Positions 24,430 through 36,996 of a stretch of DNA of 64,000 nucleotides are shown here, in pieces. Source of the DNA: Theobroma cacao. Lineage: Eukaryota; Streptophyta; Magnoliopsida; Malvales; Malvaceae. The DNA lies in contig NC_030851.1 of NCBI RefSeq assembly GCF_000208745.1, positions 34,897,856 through 34,961,855 of the forward strand, in the 5' to 3' direction. The translations under genes were made by a program, and so were the position numbers. The stretch's first letter is position 1. The number at the start of each line of letters is the position of its first letter. A model generated the notes under the pieces. It ran no database searches. It saw only the letters and a list, made by a program, of their open reading frames with translations, and was not told where the DNA came from.

Positions 24430-24530
24430 CACTCTTCTCTCCCCCTTCCCCCGCACCTTTTCCTCTCTCCTCTCTCCTCTATCCTCTCTTTTCTCTGGCT
24501 CTCTCTCCCACATTTCACTCCCCCTGCTCA
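24430..24530 (+). promoter_or_regulatory. Pyrimidine-rich tract upstream of the HIPP gene
   Basis: A CT-rich run (CCTCTCTCCTCTCTCCTCT type) about 450-540 bp before the start codon. Such Y-patches are common in plant core promoters and 5' leaders, so it may mark the start of transcription. The leader that follows contains several upstream ATGs or may hold an intron. Confidence 0.4.
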
Positions 24531-24969
24531 CTATCCTCCCTTCTGACCTCCATCTCTTTCTCTCTTTTGATTGCTCCTTTCTTCCCCTTTTGTGCTGGTG
24601 AATTTTCTCCTGTTTGTCTTGGCATTATGGTGTAGGCTTGTAGCTGTGGTAGGGTTGGTTTACTTTCTTCTCTCTCCTTCTCTCTCTGTCTCTCTTTTAA
24701 TAAAGAAGGAAAGCTTTCAAGCTTAAAAATCCCATGTGCTCTTGTTGTGGTCTCTTTTGAATAGAACCGAAGAAGAGAAGGAGGCAACAAGCCAGCAAAA
24801 GCAAAGAAAAGAAAGAATCTGTAGACGTTGTAGAACTAGAAACTCACATGCAGCCCTGTTTACTATCTCATTAGCTTATGTGCGTTATCTTTTGTTTTGT
24901 TTTTTTTTTTTATCTATTCCTGTATTTCTCATAGAGAGCAAGTCTTTCATTCAAAACAGAGGTGAAGAA

Positions 24970-26944
24970 ATGACTAAAGAGGAAGACTTTAAGCTACTCA
25001 AGATTCAGGTCTTTTCTCTTTTACCACATTCTTTTCTGTCCCTTTAAAGTCTTTTTATGATTTATTTTTTATGTATCTATATCCACAGCTTTGTGCAAAG
25101 GTGGATGCTGGTGGTCTTTTCTTCTAAAGAATCTTTCTTATTTTGTTTTTGTTGTTTGCTTTGTTTCCCTTTCTTTTCATTTTTATCCACAGACTTGTGT
25201 TCTCAAAGTGAACATACACTGTGATGGATGTAAGCAGAAAGTGAAGAAACTCCTTCAGAGAATTGAAGGTGCTCACTGTTGTTATCAGCTTTCTCCTATG
25301 ATTCTTTTTTGTGACTGGTTGTGCACTCCTCTCCTACCTCGTTTCTCTCCCGTATAAACATGTTCTTCCTAGTATTTTTGCTAGATTGCTGAGAAAATTA
25401 GGAAAAGATGCCAAAATAATCACTAATGCTCTGCTAATAGTTCAAAACAATGATCTCAAGTGCACAGAATTCTGATCACTGAGAAGAGTAAAATATCAGG
25501 AAACTATCTCACCTTGCTCGATAGTTTGAAAGAAACGAGAACAATGATTTGTTTTTCTCGGAAGTTCCATCAGTGGATCTTCCGGCTGGTCTGTGTTTTG
25601 GGTAAGAGAAGGAAGAATGTAAATATTTGCGAGTTCTCAAATCAGTCTGGATGTAATGATTTGTTATCTGGACTGACCAATTCATCTTCATTTCAGGAAT
25701 GATTACAGAAGATGAACATTCTTGAATTATAGATTACTAGGATATATTTTTGTCCTGTTCCAGATGTCTGGAACACATTACTAGGAAAATTTCCAACTCA
25801 TTGGTCCTAATAGTTGGTGGCATGTGCATGTCTAATCCGTTTGCGTAATTTTCTGTTTGTTGTTTTCTTCTTTGTTCTAGGTGTTTACCAAGTAAGCATA
25901 GATGCAGAGCAGCAGAAAGTCACAGTCTCAGGAAGTGTAGATTCTGCAACATTGATCAAGAAACTGGTCAGAGCTGGTAAACATGCTGAGGTTTGGTCCC
26001 AGAAGTCCAACCAAAACCAAAAGCCAAAGAACAACTGCATCAAGGATGACAAGAACAACAAAGGCCCAAAGCAAGGCTTGATCAAAGGCCTTGAAGCCTT
26101 CAAGACCCAGCAGAAGTTTCCTAGTTTCGTTTCTGAGGAAGATGATGATTATATGGATGATTATGACGAAGAGAATGAAGAGGATGAGCTGCAATTTCTC
26201 AAACCAAGTCAACTGGGTCAGTTGGGTCAGCTGGGTTTGCTTAGGCAACAAGCTCTTGATGCAAATAATGCCAAGAACGGTATTGGAAACATTACTGCAA
26301 CTTCCAACAACAATAATAAAATGAACTACAATCTTATTAATGTGAATGATGGAAAGAAAGGAAACCAGAATCAGAATATGGGAATGAAGGTAAATCCAGG
26401 TGTGCTAGATCAAAAAACCTTGGCTGCTTTGAAGATGAATAATGCTCAGTTGGGTGGTTTAAACATCAATGCAGCAGAGGGCAAGAGGGGACACGACATT
26501 AACCCCATTATGGGTCTTTCAGGTTTTCATGGAAATGGTGCTAATGTTGCTGATGCTGCTGCGTTAGGAGGCAATCCCAATGCAGTTGGAGGATTTCAAG
26601 TTCAATCCAACAATGGGTTGCAGGGATCTTCTGCAGCAATTTTTCAAAATGGTGGATATGTTACTGGTCAAAATCCATCATCTGTGCTCATGAACATGAA
26701 TGGCTACAACTATCCATCATCAATGATGAACATGATGAACCTGCAGAACAGGCATGCCATGCAGCAACAACCCCAGATGATGTATCATAGATCCCCGGTA
26801 ATTCCTCCTAGCACTGGGTATTACTATAATTATGGCCCTCCTCCATACTCATACCCTGAAGCCCCCAGTTATAATGCTGATCACTCTGCAGCAACCCATA
26901 TGTTCAGTGATGACAACACAAGCAGCAGCTGTTCAATAATGTAA
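24970..26944 (+). CDS. Heavy-metal-associated isoprenylated plant protein (HIPP)
   Basis: Three exons: 24,970-25,008, 25,193-25,268 and 25,881-26,944, all with GT-AG introns, encoding 392 residues. An HMA domain spans about residues 14-77, with the metal-binding CDGC at C23-C26 and the usual beta-alpha-beta-beta-alpha-beta pattern split over all three exons. It is followed by a basic N/K/Q-rich linker, an acidic patch (about 124-141), a long N/G/M/Q-rich low-complexity region and a C-terminal CSIM CaaX box that should be prenylated (methionine at the end favours farnesylation). HIPPs bind heavy metals and act at membranes or the nucleus in metal homeostasis and stress responses. The start is the ATG opening exon 1 in the conserved frame. 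The family is certain; the subgroup (long, HIPP32-37-like) is inferred from length and layout. Confidence 0.92.
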
Positions 26945-28618
26945 TGAGAACAAAGAAAAAAAAAATGTAGAGAGAGAATGCATGGGGTTTGACATGGAAA
27001 TTCTCTCTAAGTGGAGCTAGTAGGTTTTGACAGTATTCTACTGTTTGATGTGGAGGGTAGCAGAGATGCTGGAATGGGATGTTTGAGTGGATCTTATCTG
27101 TGTATTTGTGTAGTTGTTAAGTAGATGTTCTCTTTTTTTAATTCACTCCAGCTTCTGCCTGCCTTTTTTTTTTATTCTGTTTCTGGAATGACTATGTGAA
27201 CCACAAAACTAGTAAATAAACAGAGGAGTCGCTTTATTTTATTCCTGGAATGACTATGGTCAAATTGGAGTCGCTTTATTTTATTCCAATACCAGACGAG
27301 GTGACATTGGTTACTGTATCTTCATGGAGCATAATGACACTATCTGCCAGAGAATAGGAACAGCTGGGTTGAGACTGGACAATATCGGTCACGTTTTGCG
27401 CTGAAAAGTGTGAATGTTAGGTAGATGTGCACGTGCCTCTCACGTGCATTCCTAGAGTGATGCTGTCTGTCACCTATAGCCACAGGACCACCCAATCCAA
27501 CATCAGTACCCTACTCCAGCGATCCTGCCACTGCAATGCAAAGCTTTGCCATTGCAAGCAAAGATACCGGACAATAATTTATTGTTTAAAAGAGTTGGTT
27601 CATTGCTTTTGCAGCGGAGCTCATGTTATCTCATAACCTTTAAAAAATTGGTGCCCAGACGACAATTTGAGTTCCTTGGTTCAGTCGTATTGATTATTTC
27701 TCTTTCATTATTTGAGAAATTTCCACCCGAAGGAAGCGTCTACCCTATGGGATATACAACAAACAGAGTGGACTGCAACAGGAATTTCTGCAGTTCAACT
27801 CCGAGAAGGAATCCCAATCCTAAACCTATGATAGCCTTTGCAAGGGGGCATCTAGGATTCTAGATACTCCGAGAAGAATTAATATATAGATGAAGGTTCA
27901 CTGATTCACCAAAAAGAACTAGGAATTGAAGTAAAGAAGAACTGAAAAAAGAAAACCAGGAGTAAAATGCAGAACAGAGTGGTTATTATTGTAAATAAAC
28001 AAGTGACCCAGCATGTAATAAAAGAGGAGGCGCCTGCATTCGTAGAAGAGTAGACATCATAGGCGACATTAATGGATTCTGCTGGCGCCTCCTTTGCAGA
28101 ACCCATCCACTATTGGATGATCCCCCTGCTGCTCCATTGATTGAGAAAACATATTACCCTCCTAGAAGACAACCAATCCTAATTCACAATGCTAACAGAG
28201 AACTAATACTGTCTGCTAATAGACATGGTTGAGGTCAACTATTTTTAATGAAATAGGAAAACTGGTTAAATAAGAAAACACGTCAAATTAACACACAAGT
28301 ATAACGTTTGAGCTATTGTATTGTGCAAAATGTACGCAATAGCTTACGTCCCTGACATTTAGCAAAAGCTTAAATAGGAGGCAGGAATTTAGCATAATAA
28401 TAATACTAATAATGATACTCCAACAATAAGCAGAAAATTTTGTACAAAAAATGTTACATTTTGATTCCCTCAGGACATAAATTTGGTAGAAAAAGTTATT
28501 ACTTCTTTTCGGATTCGAAGCTTTCTCGCAATATGTACAAATAAATAAATCAATTTATGCAAAATACATCATCACTTTTAGAACATTATTATACTACAGA
28601 TTAATAGCAAGAGAACTG
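26945..28618. other. HIPP 3' region and intergenic DNA
   Basis: After the stop codon comes a probable 3' UTR to roughly 27,180. A short near-direct repeat (GAGTCGCTTTATTTTATTCC at about 27,227 and 27,269) follows. Frames at 27,427-27,863 (+) and 27,906-28,106 (-) match nothing I know. Confidence 0.4.
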
Positions 28619-29175
28619 TCATGAACAATAACCAAATTCCATGAGAGAACCAAAATCAAATAAAGATTTCAATTCTTTTCTTTCTAAATAAAAAGGTAGA
28701 ATATCAACATCACCTCCGTATTCAAATGCTGCCTGCTTTATTTCGTTATAGAACTTTTCCCTCGTGTTGACCCAATCGTCCACTCTCCACAAACAGCTAA
28801 TGCAGCTACAACCAACCTTTCTATCTAGGGATTGAGTGGCTTGAAATGTATTCAAACTAAAGCAAGAAAGTAAAAATAAATAAAGACATCACCAGATTTC
28901 ACAATCACACCAAAGAAATAAACACAGTTTCTTCCCCCAATTAAATTGGCGATCAAAGGATGAAAGACAGTTGCCATAGGCATTTCTTTATGAAAAAGTA
29001 ATGAAAGAAGAAAGAATTATTGTATTACACATTGCAATTGCTATTTCTCTCTGAAGGGTATGCTACATGATGAAACCGTGTGAGCAGAAATATATTGCAC
29101 ACATTTTTCACAAAACCCTCCATGAAGCTGCTTACCTGCATTCTTGGCTCTCATTTTTATTCTTTGGCACAAATT
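28619..29175 (-). other. Two candidate exons of an unrecognised minus-strand transcript
   Basis: On the minus strand, 29,175-29,136 (40 bp) is preceded by TTTTCAG and followed by CAG|GTAAGC. The next candidate, 28,856-28,619, is preceded by TTGCTTTAG and stays open for 79 codons to a stop. Joined, the frame is continuous. The second exon reads like ordinary protein (WVNTREKFYNEI, FEYGGDVDILPFYLERKEL). No start exon was identified and I do not recognise the product. It lies about 600 bp beyond the AIP1 stop on the same strand, so it could be a separate small gene, a gene fragment or a fortuitous open stretch. Confidence 0.25.
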
Positions 29176-29794
29176 CTGAAAATGGAAATTGTGTCCTGAA
29201 AAACAGTTGTAAAACCATCATATGGTAACAACTGCAGTAGATGACATGCTCTGCTTTATACCAGAAAAATAAGTTGGTAACTCTTAGATTGAGGACAACA
29301 AGGTTAAACAGGTTGATGTAGACCTTAGCAGCGTGGATTATTCGATTTTCTCTTATTTCTAAACTGAAAAATGAAAGATTCCATGCTTTTTTTAATAACT
29401 ACTTTAGAATTCCGAAAAATAATTTTAATTCAGAAATGTGTGCATAACCCAAAATAAGGGCCTCTTATTCAGTCCATGAAAAGAACGCCTTCTCACTTCT
29501 CTGTACTGCATATGCAAGCAAATCATATAATTTGTCTCTTTTCCTTCCTAATTTTCTCATGTTGTGTTTTAATTTTTGAAAGAAATTACTATTTTTATGT
29601 AATATGTGCAAAATGCAACTAACTCAACTTCTTCTAATACATGAGAACTGCATCAGTTACATGAAACATGAAGATTTTGCTTGTCATCATAGTTCATTCA
29701 AATTGAAATCTCAAGGTAAAAATCAAATGAATGTGCATTCCCTCAAACTTTAAAGATCTAACCTGCATCATACATGTCTGATCCAGTACTTATG

Positions 29795-32700
29795 TTATTG
29801 CCGCTCTACCCTCCAAACACGAATGCAGGCGTCCTCTCCTGAACTGACCACACTGCTGTCATCAGTAAAAACCAAACCATAAACTCCACCAGGATGAGCA
29901 TTCTTTATAGTTATGTGGCTCGAAGGAGGCTTCCCAACTTCATATATGATCACACAAGTGTCTAGTGATCCTGTAGCCACCATAGTGCTATCAGGAGACC
30001 AAGCAAGGCAATTGATACGAGCTGTGTGGTACAACATGTTATTAAGCTTCACCTGCAAGACATAAATTGCAGAAAAAGATGGTTAATACATCCACTCAGT
30101 TGCTAGAAGCACTTTAAGATATCCTGTTCTTCAAAATATTCAGAACTTATTTGACTATTCTTGGTGACACTTTACTTCAATCTGTTTCTTGATTAACACT
30201 AAGCTGTAACAAAGAAAAAAAAAAAACTAAAAGAGTACTTATAGATGACGTGCATATGGAAGTTCATGATATCCTAATTACAAATTAAAAAAGTTTTCCA
30301 GTTCAAAAATAACATATTGCAGTTGCTATAAAATAAAATGCAAACTTTAGAAAGTGGCGAGCTTTTGCTCCACAGCCTTACATGGCAAGATGCTTCATGC
30401 CATGGAATTATAGCTAATAAAACAGGTTTCTACCTAGCAGTTGATGCCAAAAGCAAACATAAACAACCTGATAACTGAGGAATGATTAGACAAGCTCCAC
30501 AACCGCCATTATGATTCCACAAACAGTCCTAAAAGAGTCCCAGCAGACCAGGATACTAGCCATGCAGGCTTTGAAGCATGACCCAATGTTACTGAGAAAC
30601 ATTAGGATAACCAAAAAAAAACAGACGACTCTCCATGACTAATGTCCCTACAGGAATGAGACTGATGGATCTGCATCCCACAATAATCTACGACATTGCT
30701 TTTGGGAAACAGTTGTTGCTTGAAGCATCCACTCTTGTTAAGGAGTAAGTTATCTCTTAATCTCAAAAAAAAAAAAAAAGAGGAGGATGTTATCTCTCAT
30801 TTGAAATTGTATTCCCCAATTTACTTTTGATATTTAGGAAATGTCAGGCAATTAGAGTGCCCGGTAAGGAATAAACATAACAGTCGTTGCTGCAGCGTCT
30901 TTCATCTCAAAAATGGGATGAGTCAACTCACCATTCTTGATTTCATTAGTAACGGTAAGACATAATAAAAATATTTTAAAGTTCAAGCTACCTCTTTGGA
31001 GACACGATCCCAAACAACTGCTTCACGATTGAGATCGGCTGAAGCAAACATGGAAACATCTGGAGAATACCGTATCACGCTAATTGCACCTCTATGCTTC
31101 TCAAGGGTTGCTTTTTCTGTAAGAGAATCACCTGAAACAGAATATATATGCAATTTACCATCCTGCCCCCCCACAATAACCTCACTTCCATCAGGTGAAA
31201 TAACAGAAGCTGTCACGGTAAATCCAAGGTTGATGTTTGATAGTACTTGCAGACCCTTAAGCAATACAACTCCTGAATCAGTTGAAACTAAAGCTAGATC
31301 AGGGGAATTGATGGCATAGCACAAGTCTTTCGGCTGACTGCCAACATCTATATGTTCTGCAACCCCACATTCTTCCTCGTGCAGAGGAACTCTCCATACC
31401 TGAAATTAACTAAGGCATTATCACCAAAAAAAAGAACTGGTTTTCAATCTTAAAGGATGCAGAGTATTCACAGTTGACATTAATCCGAGAAAGCACTTAT
31501 CTAGATAGAGATGAAATTGATTGATAGAAAAAGATCACCCAAGTATGGAGATCCCAGAATAATTAATCTCTTTAGGGTCAGATTCGGTTTTAATTAGCTA
31601 CACAATGAGATCTAATACCCAATTATTATAAGTTCCGTCACAAATTTTCATGGTCTATTTATAAAGTACCTATCTGGTGCTGACAAAGGCAAACTTCTTT
31701 CTCTTTTCTTTCAAGTTTCTACATTTTTCTTCCTTCCACTTAAGTTTTACTTGATTAATAAACATAAGTAGAAAATTCCACTATGCATCCAAACAAGCCT
31801 AAGTGGATAAACCAGGATCGAAACCCACCACTAGTGTTTTTTAACCATTTCTCATCTATCATGCACTCTGTTATCTTAAACTGGATAATCAGGTGAACAT
31901 CATGAGCTGAATAGACTCATGAAATCCTAATGCTCTATCACATATCTTGATGAATGTTTAAGGTACTTGAACATCAAGATTATAACCATAGATACTAAGG
32001 AAAACAGAACCAATCATTAGGATCTAACAGAATCAACAATATTTCAGTAAAGTTTAAAGTTGTAGTTGATATTCAGCACAATCACAGAAAATGCTTCAAA
32101 AACATTGAAGTGCTAGCCCTAAATACTGCTTTCAAGAATCAACCCAAAAATTCATCCATTAACAAAATATCTGGATTGCCAGGTTAGGTTGCTAGAAAAT
32201 TAGCTCTTTTTGCTGCAACAAGCTGTTCCAATAAAGCTTCTATACTGTTTGAGTTATACCACTCCAGGCACCCATTCAAAATGCAACCATCAATTCAAGT
32301 TAGGTGAAATATATTTAACCACACTTTGCATAACATCCAAAATATGAACTAAACTAAATTTGATATGATTCCATAGTACCACCTTTTTCCACAGAAAGAT
32401 CTTATATAACAAAAATAGACGGCAACTAATGCAAATATGTTTATATTAAACAGGCAAATTAAAATTTTATACAGGGAAGTCCTTAATAACTGAATTTCTA
32501 TTTGAAGAACAAAGTTTTTGTTTTGACATTTTCCTCTGTTTATTGGTGGATGAGATTAAAAAACAGGGATTATCAATGCATACTTTGTTTAACAAATAAT
32601 AAAATGCAATATGTTTTGTGGTACAAGTTTACCTTGTTGTCATATCCAGATGTAATTATCTCTTCTTTAACAGCAGCCAAACATTTAATTTGAGAACTAT

Positions 32701-33432
32701 CTTTCCTCTTTAATTTGCCACTGTATCCAACCCCTTGAATCCATTTAAGGATGGATCCATCAAAGCTGCTGGACAGAATCATCTTTGGGTTGCTTTTGAG
32801 TACAGTTAAGGTAGTTATGTTCTTCATATGTCCAGACAACAATAATGGGGGTTTATCAGGATCACTTGCAGAGAATAAGTTAATTGTGCCACCAAGGGAA
32901 ACTGTAACAAGATGATCATTCTGCCACAGACATCCAACAAGCATGTGCTCCACTCCACCAGATCCAGGACATTCCAATGTTTTCTTCACTTTTCCAGAAC
33001 CATCTTCAAATATCTCCCATATCTTTGCAGTCTTGTCAGCAGAAACAGTTAGTACCTGATTTCATCAATAAAATAATAGACAGATAAGTGAGAAACATAG
33101 AATTGCAATGAAGAGATTAGATGTTGTTAATGGAAGAAAGAGCTACAAAAATTTTTGTTTCATGTCAACATACTCATTGAGGTAAACATGACATTTGTGA
33201 CGAAAACTCCAGTCAACTTTTGTTAATGATTGTGAAACTGTGGGTTAAACCTTGTAGATCTCTCATGCCTTTATAAAAAGGAACAGGTGAATGCAATACT
33301 CTAACCGATGACTTTGTTGGATAAACAATATACTTAGTAGAGGACCTAAACAGAGATGGATTTAAAGGAGACTGCTAAGTTTTGAGTTTACAAAAACTGA
33401 ATTTCTTGAAGGTATTTTGACCTAGCAGTTCT

Positions 33433-33470
<38 letters not shown>

Positions 33471-36400
33471 CATGCTTAAACGACAATACGTGAATTTAAA
33501 GCAACATTAATATTAAGTGTTCTTCTCCGTTACTTGTCTGAAAATAATTATTAAGGAAAAGCAAGTGAGTCATGGATAGCTTAAGACATGGATAGAATTT
33601 GTTTACAAGTTTCATCAGACTGCTTTAATTGAGCTTGAAGATCAAATAGCATGCAGGGAATTGAATTCTGAGTTATAAATAAAGCCATCGAGGTCAAGCT
33701 GTATGCACATTTTAATCTTTCCCAGCAAATTGTTTCTCAGTTTCTCTCCTTTTAAACTTCCTCTTATTCTCTTGTCCAGACACCTCATTCTAAAGTGCAA
33801 ATAATGGCCAATCATAGGTTACTTTTCCAATTTTCCTCTCTCTTATTTCAGGCTAAAGCAATCATGCAATGCTGGGTTTCTTTCCTCTTCTTTTCCCTGA
33901 AAATAAGTAACAAACAGTACACAAAAGTTGCAAAAGAGGAAGCTGAAACCTAGTGAACTGAAGTATACAAGAGACCTACAAATAGATATCAAGAGGAAAA
34001 ACTTTCTGATTCCTAACATCATATTCATCCGGAAAGAAGAGAAAAGAGCTGCAAAACCTTTTTCTGACTTTACAACCGAAAATTAAGGTTCCATTCGGTT
34101 TATATTTTTGCTACTCTCTTTTTGCTATATGCTTTTTGAAAAATTGCTACAAAGCAAAAACAAAAGGTAAAAAACAATATTATAATTGATTTAAAATGGG
34201 CAAATAATTAAAATTTAACACCAATTATAACATAATTAGTTCATATAGAAGTAGATCATGCAGTTTTGTTATCCAAAAGAATTACATACATTTTGTTTAT
34301 AATTCTTCAAATTTTTATTTGCTTTTATTTCCAAATGTATTTTTGCTTTCTAGTTTTCGAAAACAAAAAGTAAATAGCAAAAGTTCCTAGACAGAGCCTA
34401 AAGAAGCCTAGTCTTAATCTCAATCACGAAATGCTCTATTGTCTAGTTATCTTTATAATTCCTTTGAGCCTAAAAGCTCCTGAGTGCATAAGGTGGTACT
34501 ATATCCTCCAAAAAATAAGGTTTTTCTTCCACTATCCCCAGCTTGTCAACATATCTAGCCTAAATTCAAAAACTAATCAAAATAGACATTTCAAAGGATT
34601 TCGGCATTCCCAACAAGACTGCATGTAAATATACGCAGAGATGGCAATGGCCTACACATGCACACACCCATGGATAATGAAACCAAATCAATTTGGTGAC
34701 AAACAAATTCAAAAGCTATTAACACGAAATAGGGCTGCAAGAAAAATCAACAAAGGCGAGAGTGATGATCGGAAGCACAGTTGCATTTAGTACTGGTCTT
34801 TTAATGAAGCAATGCCTTTTTTTTTTTTTTGATAGAGCAATGGACTTAATTAAAGCAACTAAATTAATATTGACCAAGGTGCTTACATGTTTACCATCAG
34901 CGCTCCAGCTAACAGCATAAATGCTGCCTGTATGACCATCTTCACAGGACAACTCTCCAATAGTTTCACCAGTCTTCGCATCATAAATTATACCCTTCTT
35001 ATCTGAGCTTACACTAATTAGTTTGCTGCCATCTGGGGAAAATCTAATGCAGTTGACAAAATTTGAATGCTCCCTGCAGATTATAAAACAAATCCTTGAA
35101 TAACCCTAAAACTAACAAACATCTTAACAATCAGAAGACTACTTTCAAAATGGAATTCATGCTTTCTTCAAAAGAGTTCATTCAATAGTGCATTCTTTTC
35201 AGTTTTCACACATCTTAAGAACCAGTAGAAGACTATTTCCAAAATGAAGCGACAAATAGTTGTAACAAGCATTATGCAATTATCAAATTATTGCAGGTAT
35301 GGGAAACGTTCTTTGTTAGCATCATCAATTGACTTGCATTGTAGATTTACAAATTGAAAGTTTTAATTTCACATTTTTAATTTGCCATGGGCATAGAGAT
35401 TGTGAGCACATAGTTACTTTTAAAAACTAACATTGAAAAAGAAATAAATAGAAAAACAGCCCATCTCTCCAGTATCTCTGCATGTGGAAATGAGAATCAG
35501 CTAATTGTGGATGAATTCCAAATGCCAACCGATAAAACTTAAAAAAGAGGTGAAAGTGCAGGACTTCTTTAATCTTAAATTTGCATTTTTTTTTGTTTTA
35601 AAATAAAAAAAACATTACTATTGCTTTTATATCCAAATGAACCTCTTGCTTTCTGCTTCTGACAACAAAAATTGAATAGCAAAAATGACAAGCACACCAT
35701 GTTTAAGACTACGATTCAAGGTAACAACCTTTTCTAATACATTAATGCAAAGCAAGACCAATCCATGAATGGAATCTTTTCCTCACTAAATCAAAGGCTT
35801 TACTTGAGCAATTCACTTAATGTAGTGCCATGATAAATGGTAAAAGCATTCGACAATTCAACACTCTTGCCTACCTGTGAGATAGCTTGAACTTAAAGGG
35901 TGGACCTTCATAAAAATTCACCAAGAAATCCTCTCCACAGGTTGCAATCCGAAACGGCCTTGTCGGTTTGAAATGACAGCTCAGCACCCTCCTCGAGTGC
36001 CCATCAAAATCCCCCACAGTACTCCCCGAGTCCCACCTTCAACCATCACAAATCCTAATCAAAATCTGAGCGTTTTATATTCTTTTGATTCAAACTTAAT
36101 TTTTATTCAAAAAAAAATAACATTCGCCCTTCCAATTTCAATCTGCAACTTTTGTTTTTACTGTTCCAAAATTATGTTTGTTTTTATCAAATTTAACACT
36201 AAATTACAGTTCAATATTAAATTTTATCACTCTATTTTAATTATATTATTAATTTTTATCACTACACTTTTTTTTATTTTGCTTAATTTTCGAATAAAAA
36301 TAACGGCCAAAGAACATATTTAATAAAATTTCTCTTTCCCTTTCGCGTTTATCCTCGCGGAATCTTTTTACATGCAAAAATGAAAAGCAAAAATCAAAGT

Positions 36401-36996
36401 TTCTAATCAAAAGGAGCCTTAAATACGTGATTTCCATATATTTAGTCCACAAACTGTTCTCACCAGAGACAGTATATAAATGGTCTAAATTTCAAACTAA
36501 TTATACTCCATGTCATTTCGAGTGTTCAGGCAGGCTGCTTTCTTACCAAAATTTTGTATATAAAAAAGCAGGCAGTAGAAACTATTGAAATAAAGAATAC
36601 TGACATAAAAGCGCGGACAAAGGACTTTCCTTTGCCTTCGCCAGAGGCAACGATTCTCAACCCGTCGGGAGACCACTGGAGATCATCGATCCGACCCGAA
36701 AGGACCTTGAACTCATTTTTCAAAACGAAGTCGTTATGGGTCCCCCAGATTCGTACGGTGCCAGAGACGTCAGCTGAGGCGATCCACTCGCCGTTGGGGG
36801 AGTAACGAGCGACAGTGACAGGGTAGCCGTGGTCGCCATAAACGGCAACATCGAGAGGCTGGTCAAGGTATCGGATGAAGACGGACCTTCCATTGCAATA
36901 AAGGATTGAGTTGGATTTGGCATCGCCGGAGATTAGAATTCCACGGCCTCGTTCCGTGGAAGGGGTGCAGGCATAGGTTTCTACGAGATTCGCCAT
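29795..36996 (-). CDS. AIP1: Actin-interacting protein 1 (AIP1), WD40 repeat protein
   Basis: Six coding exons on the minus strand: 36,996-36,605, 36,036-35,875, 35,073-34,887, 33,055-32,633, 31,399-30,992 and 30,052-29,795. They total 1,830 bp and 609 residues, close to plant AIP1 (about 610). All introns obey GT-AG and the frame is continuous. WD40 repeats run throughout, ending in typical motifs (GTVRIWG, DKTAKIW, REAVVWD, CIRVWRV), consistent with the two seven-bladed propellers of the family. AIP1 works with ADF/cofilin to disassemble actin filaments in the cytoplasm and is needed for cell expansion and tip growth in plants. The start ATG at 36,996 opens with [19 protein letters not shown], the expected family N-terminus. 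Introns carry a Tourist-like MITE and an AG microsatellite. Confidence 0.95.
33435..33468. repeat. (AG)17 microsatellite in an AIP1 intron
   Basis: Seventeen uninterrupted AG units inside the intron between coding exons 3 and 4 of the AIP1 gene. It is likely length-polymorphic. Confidence 0.95.
34087..34398. mobile_element. Tourist-like (PIF/Harbinger) MITE in an AIP1 intron
   Basis: 312 bp flanked by TAA on both sides (34,084-34,086 and 34,399-34,401). Terminal inverted repeats are GGTTCCATTCGG at the left and GGCTCTGTCTAGG (reverse complement of the right end). Subterminal inverted similarity centres on TTTTTGCTA. There is no ORF. The TWA duplication and GGxxCxxTTxGG ends fit Tourist MITEs. 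Related ends occur near 35,630-35,700, 36,390-36,420 and 59,567-59,640. Confidence 0.7.

Noticed and set aside
27906..28106. 66-codon minus-strand frame with a hydrophobic stretch, like a small membrane protein
   Set aside because: No homolog recognised, no promoter or splice context, and a short alternative frame overlaps its start.
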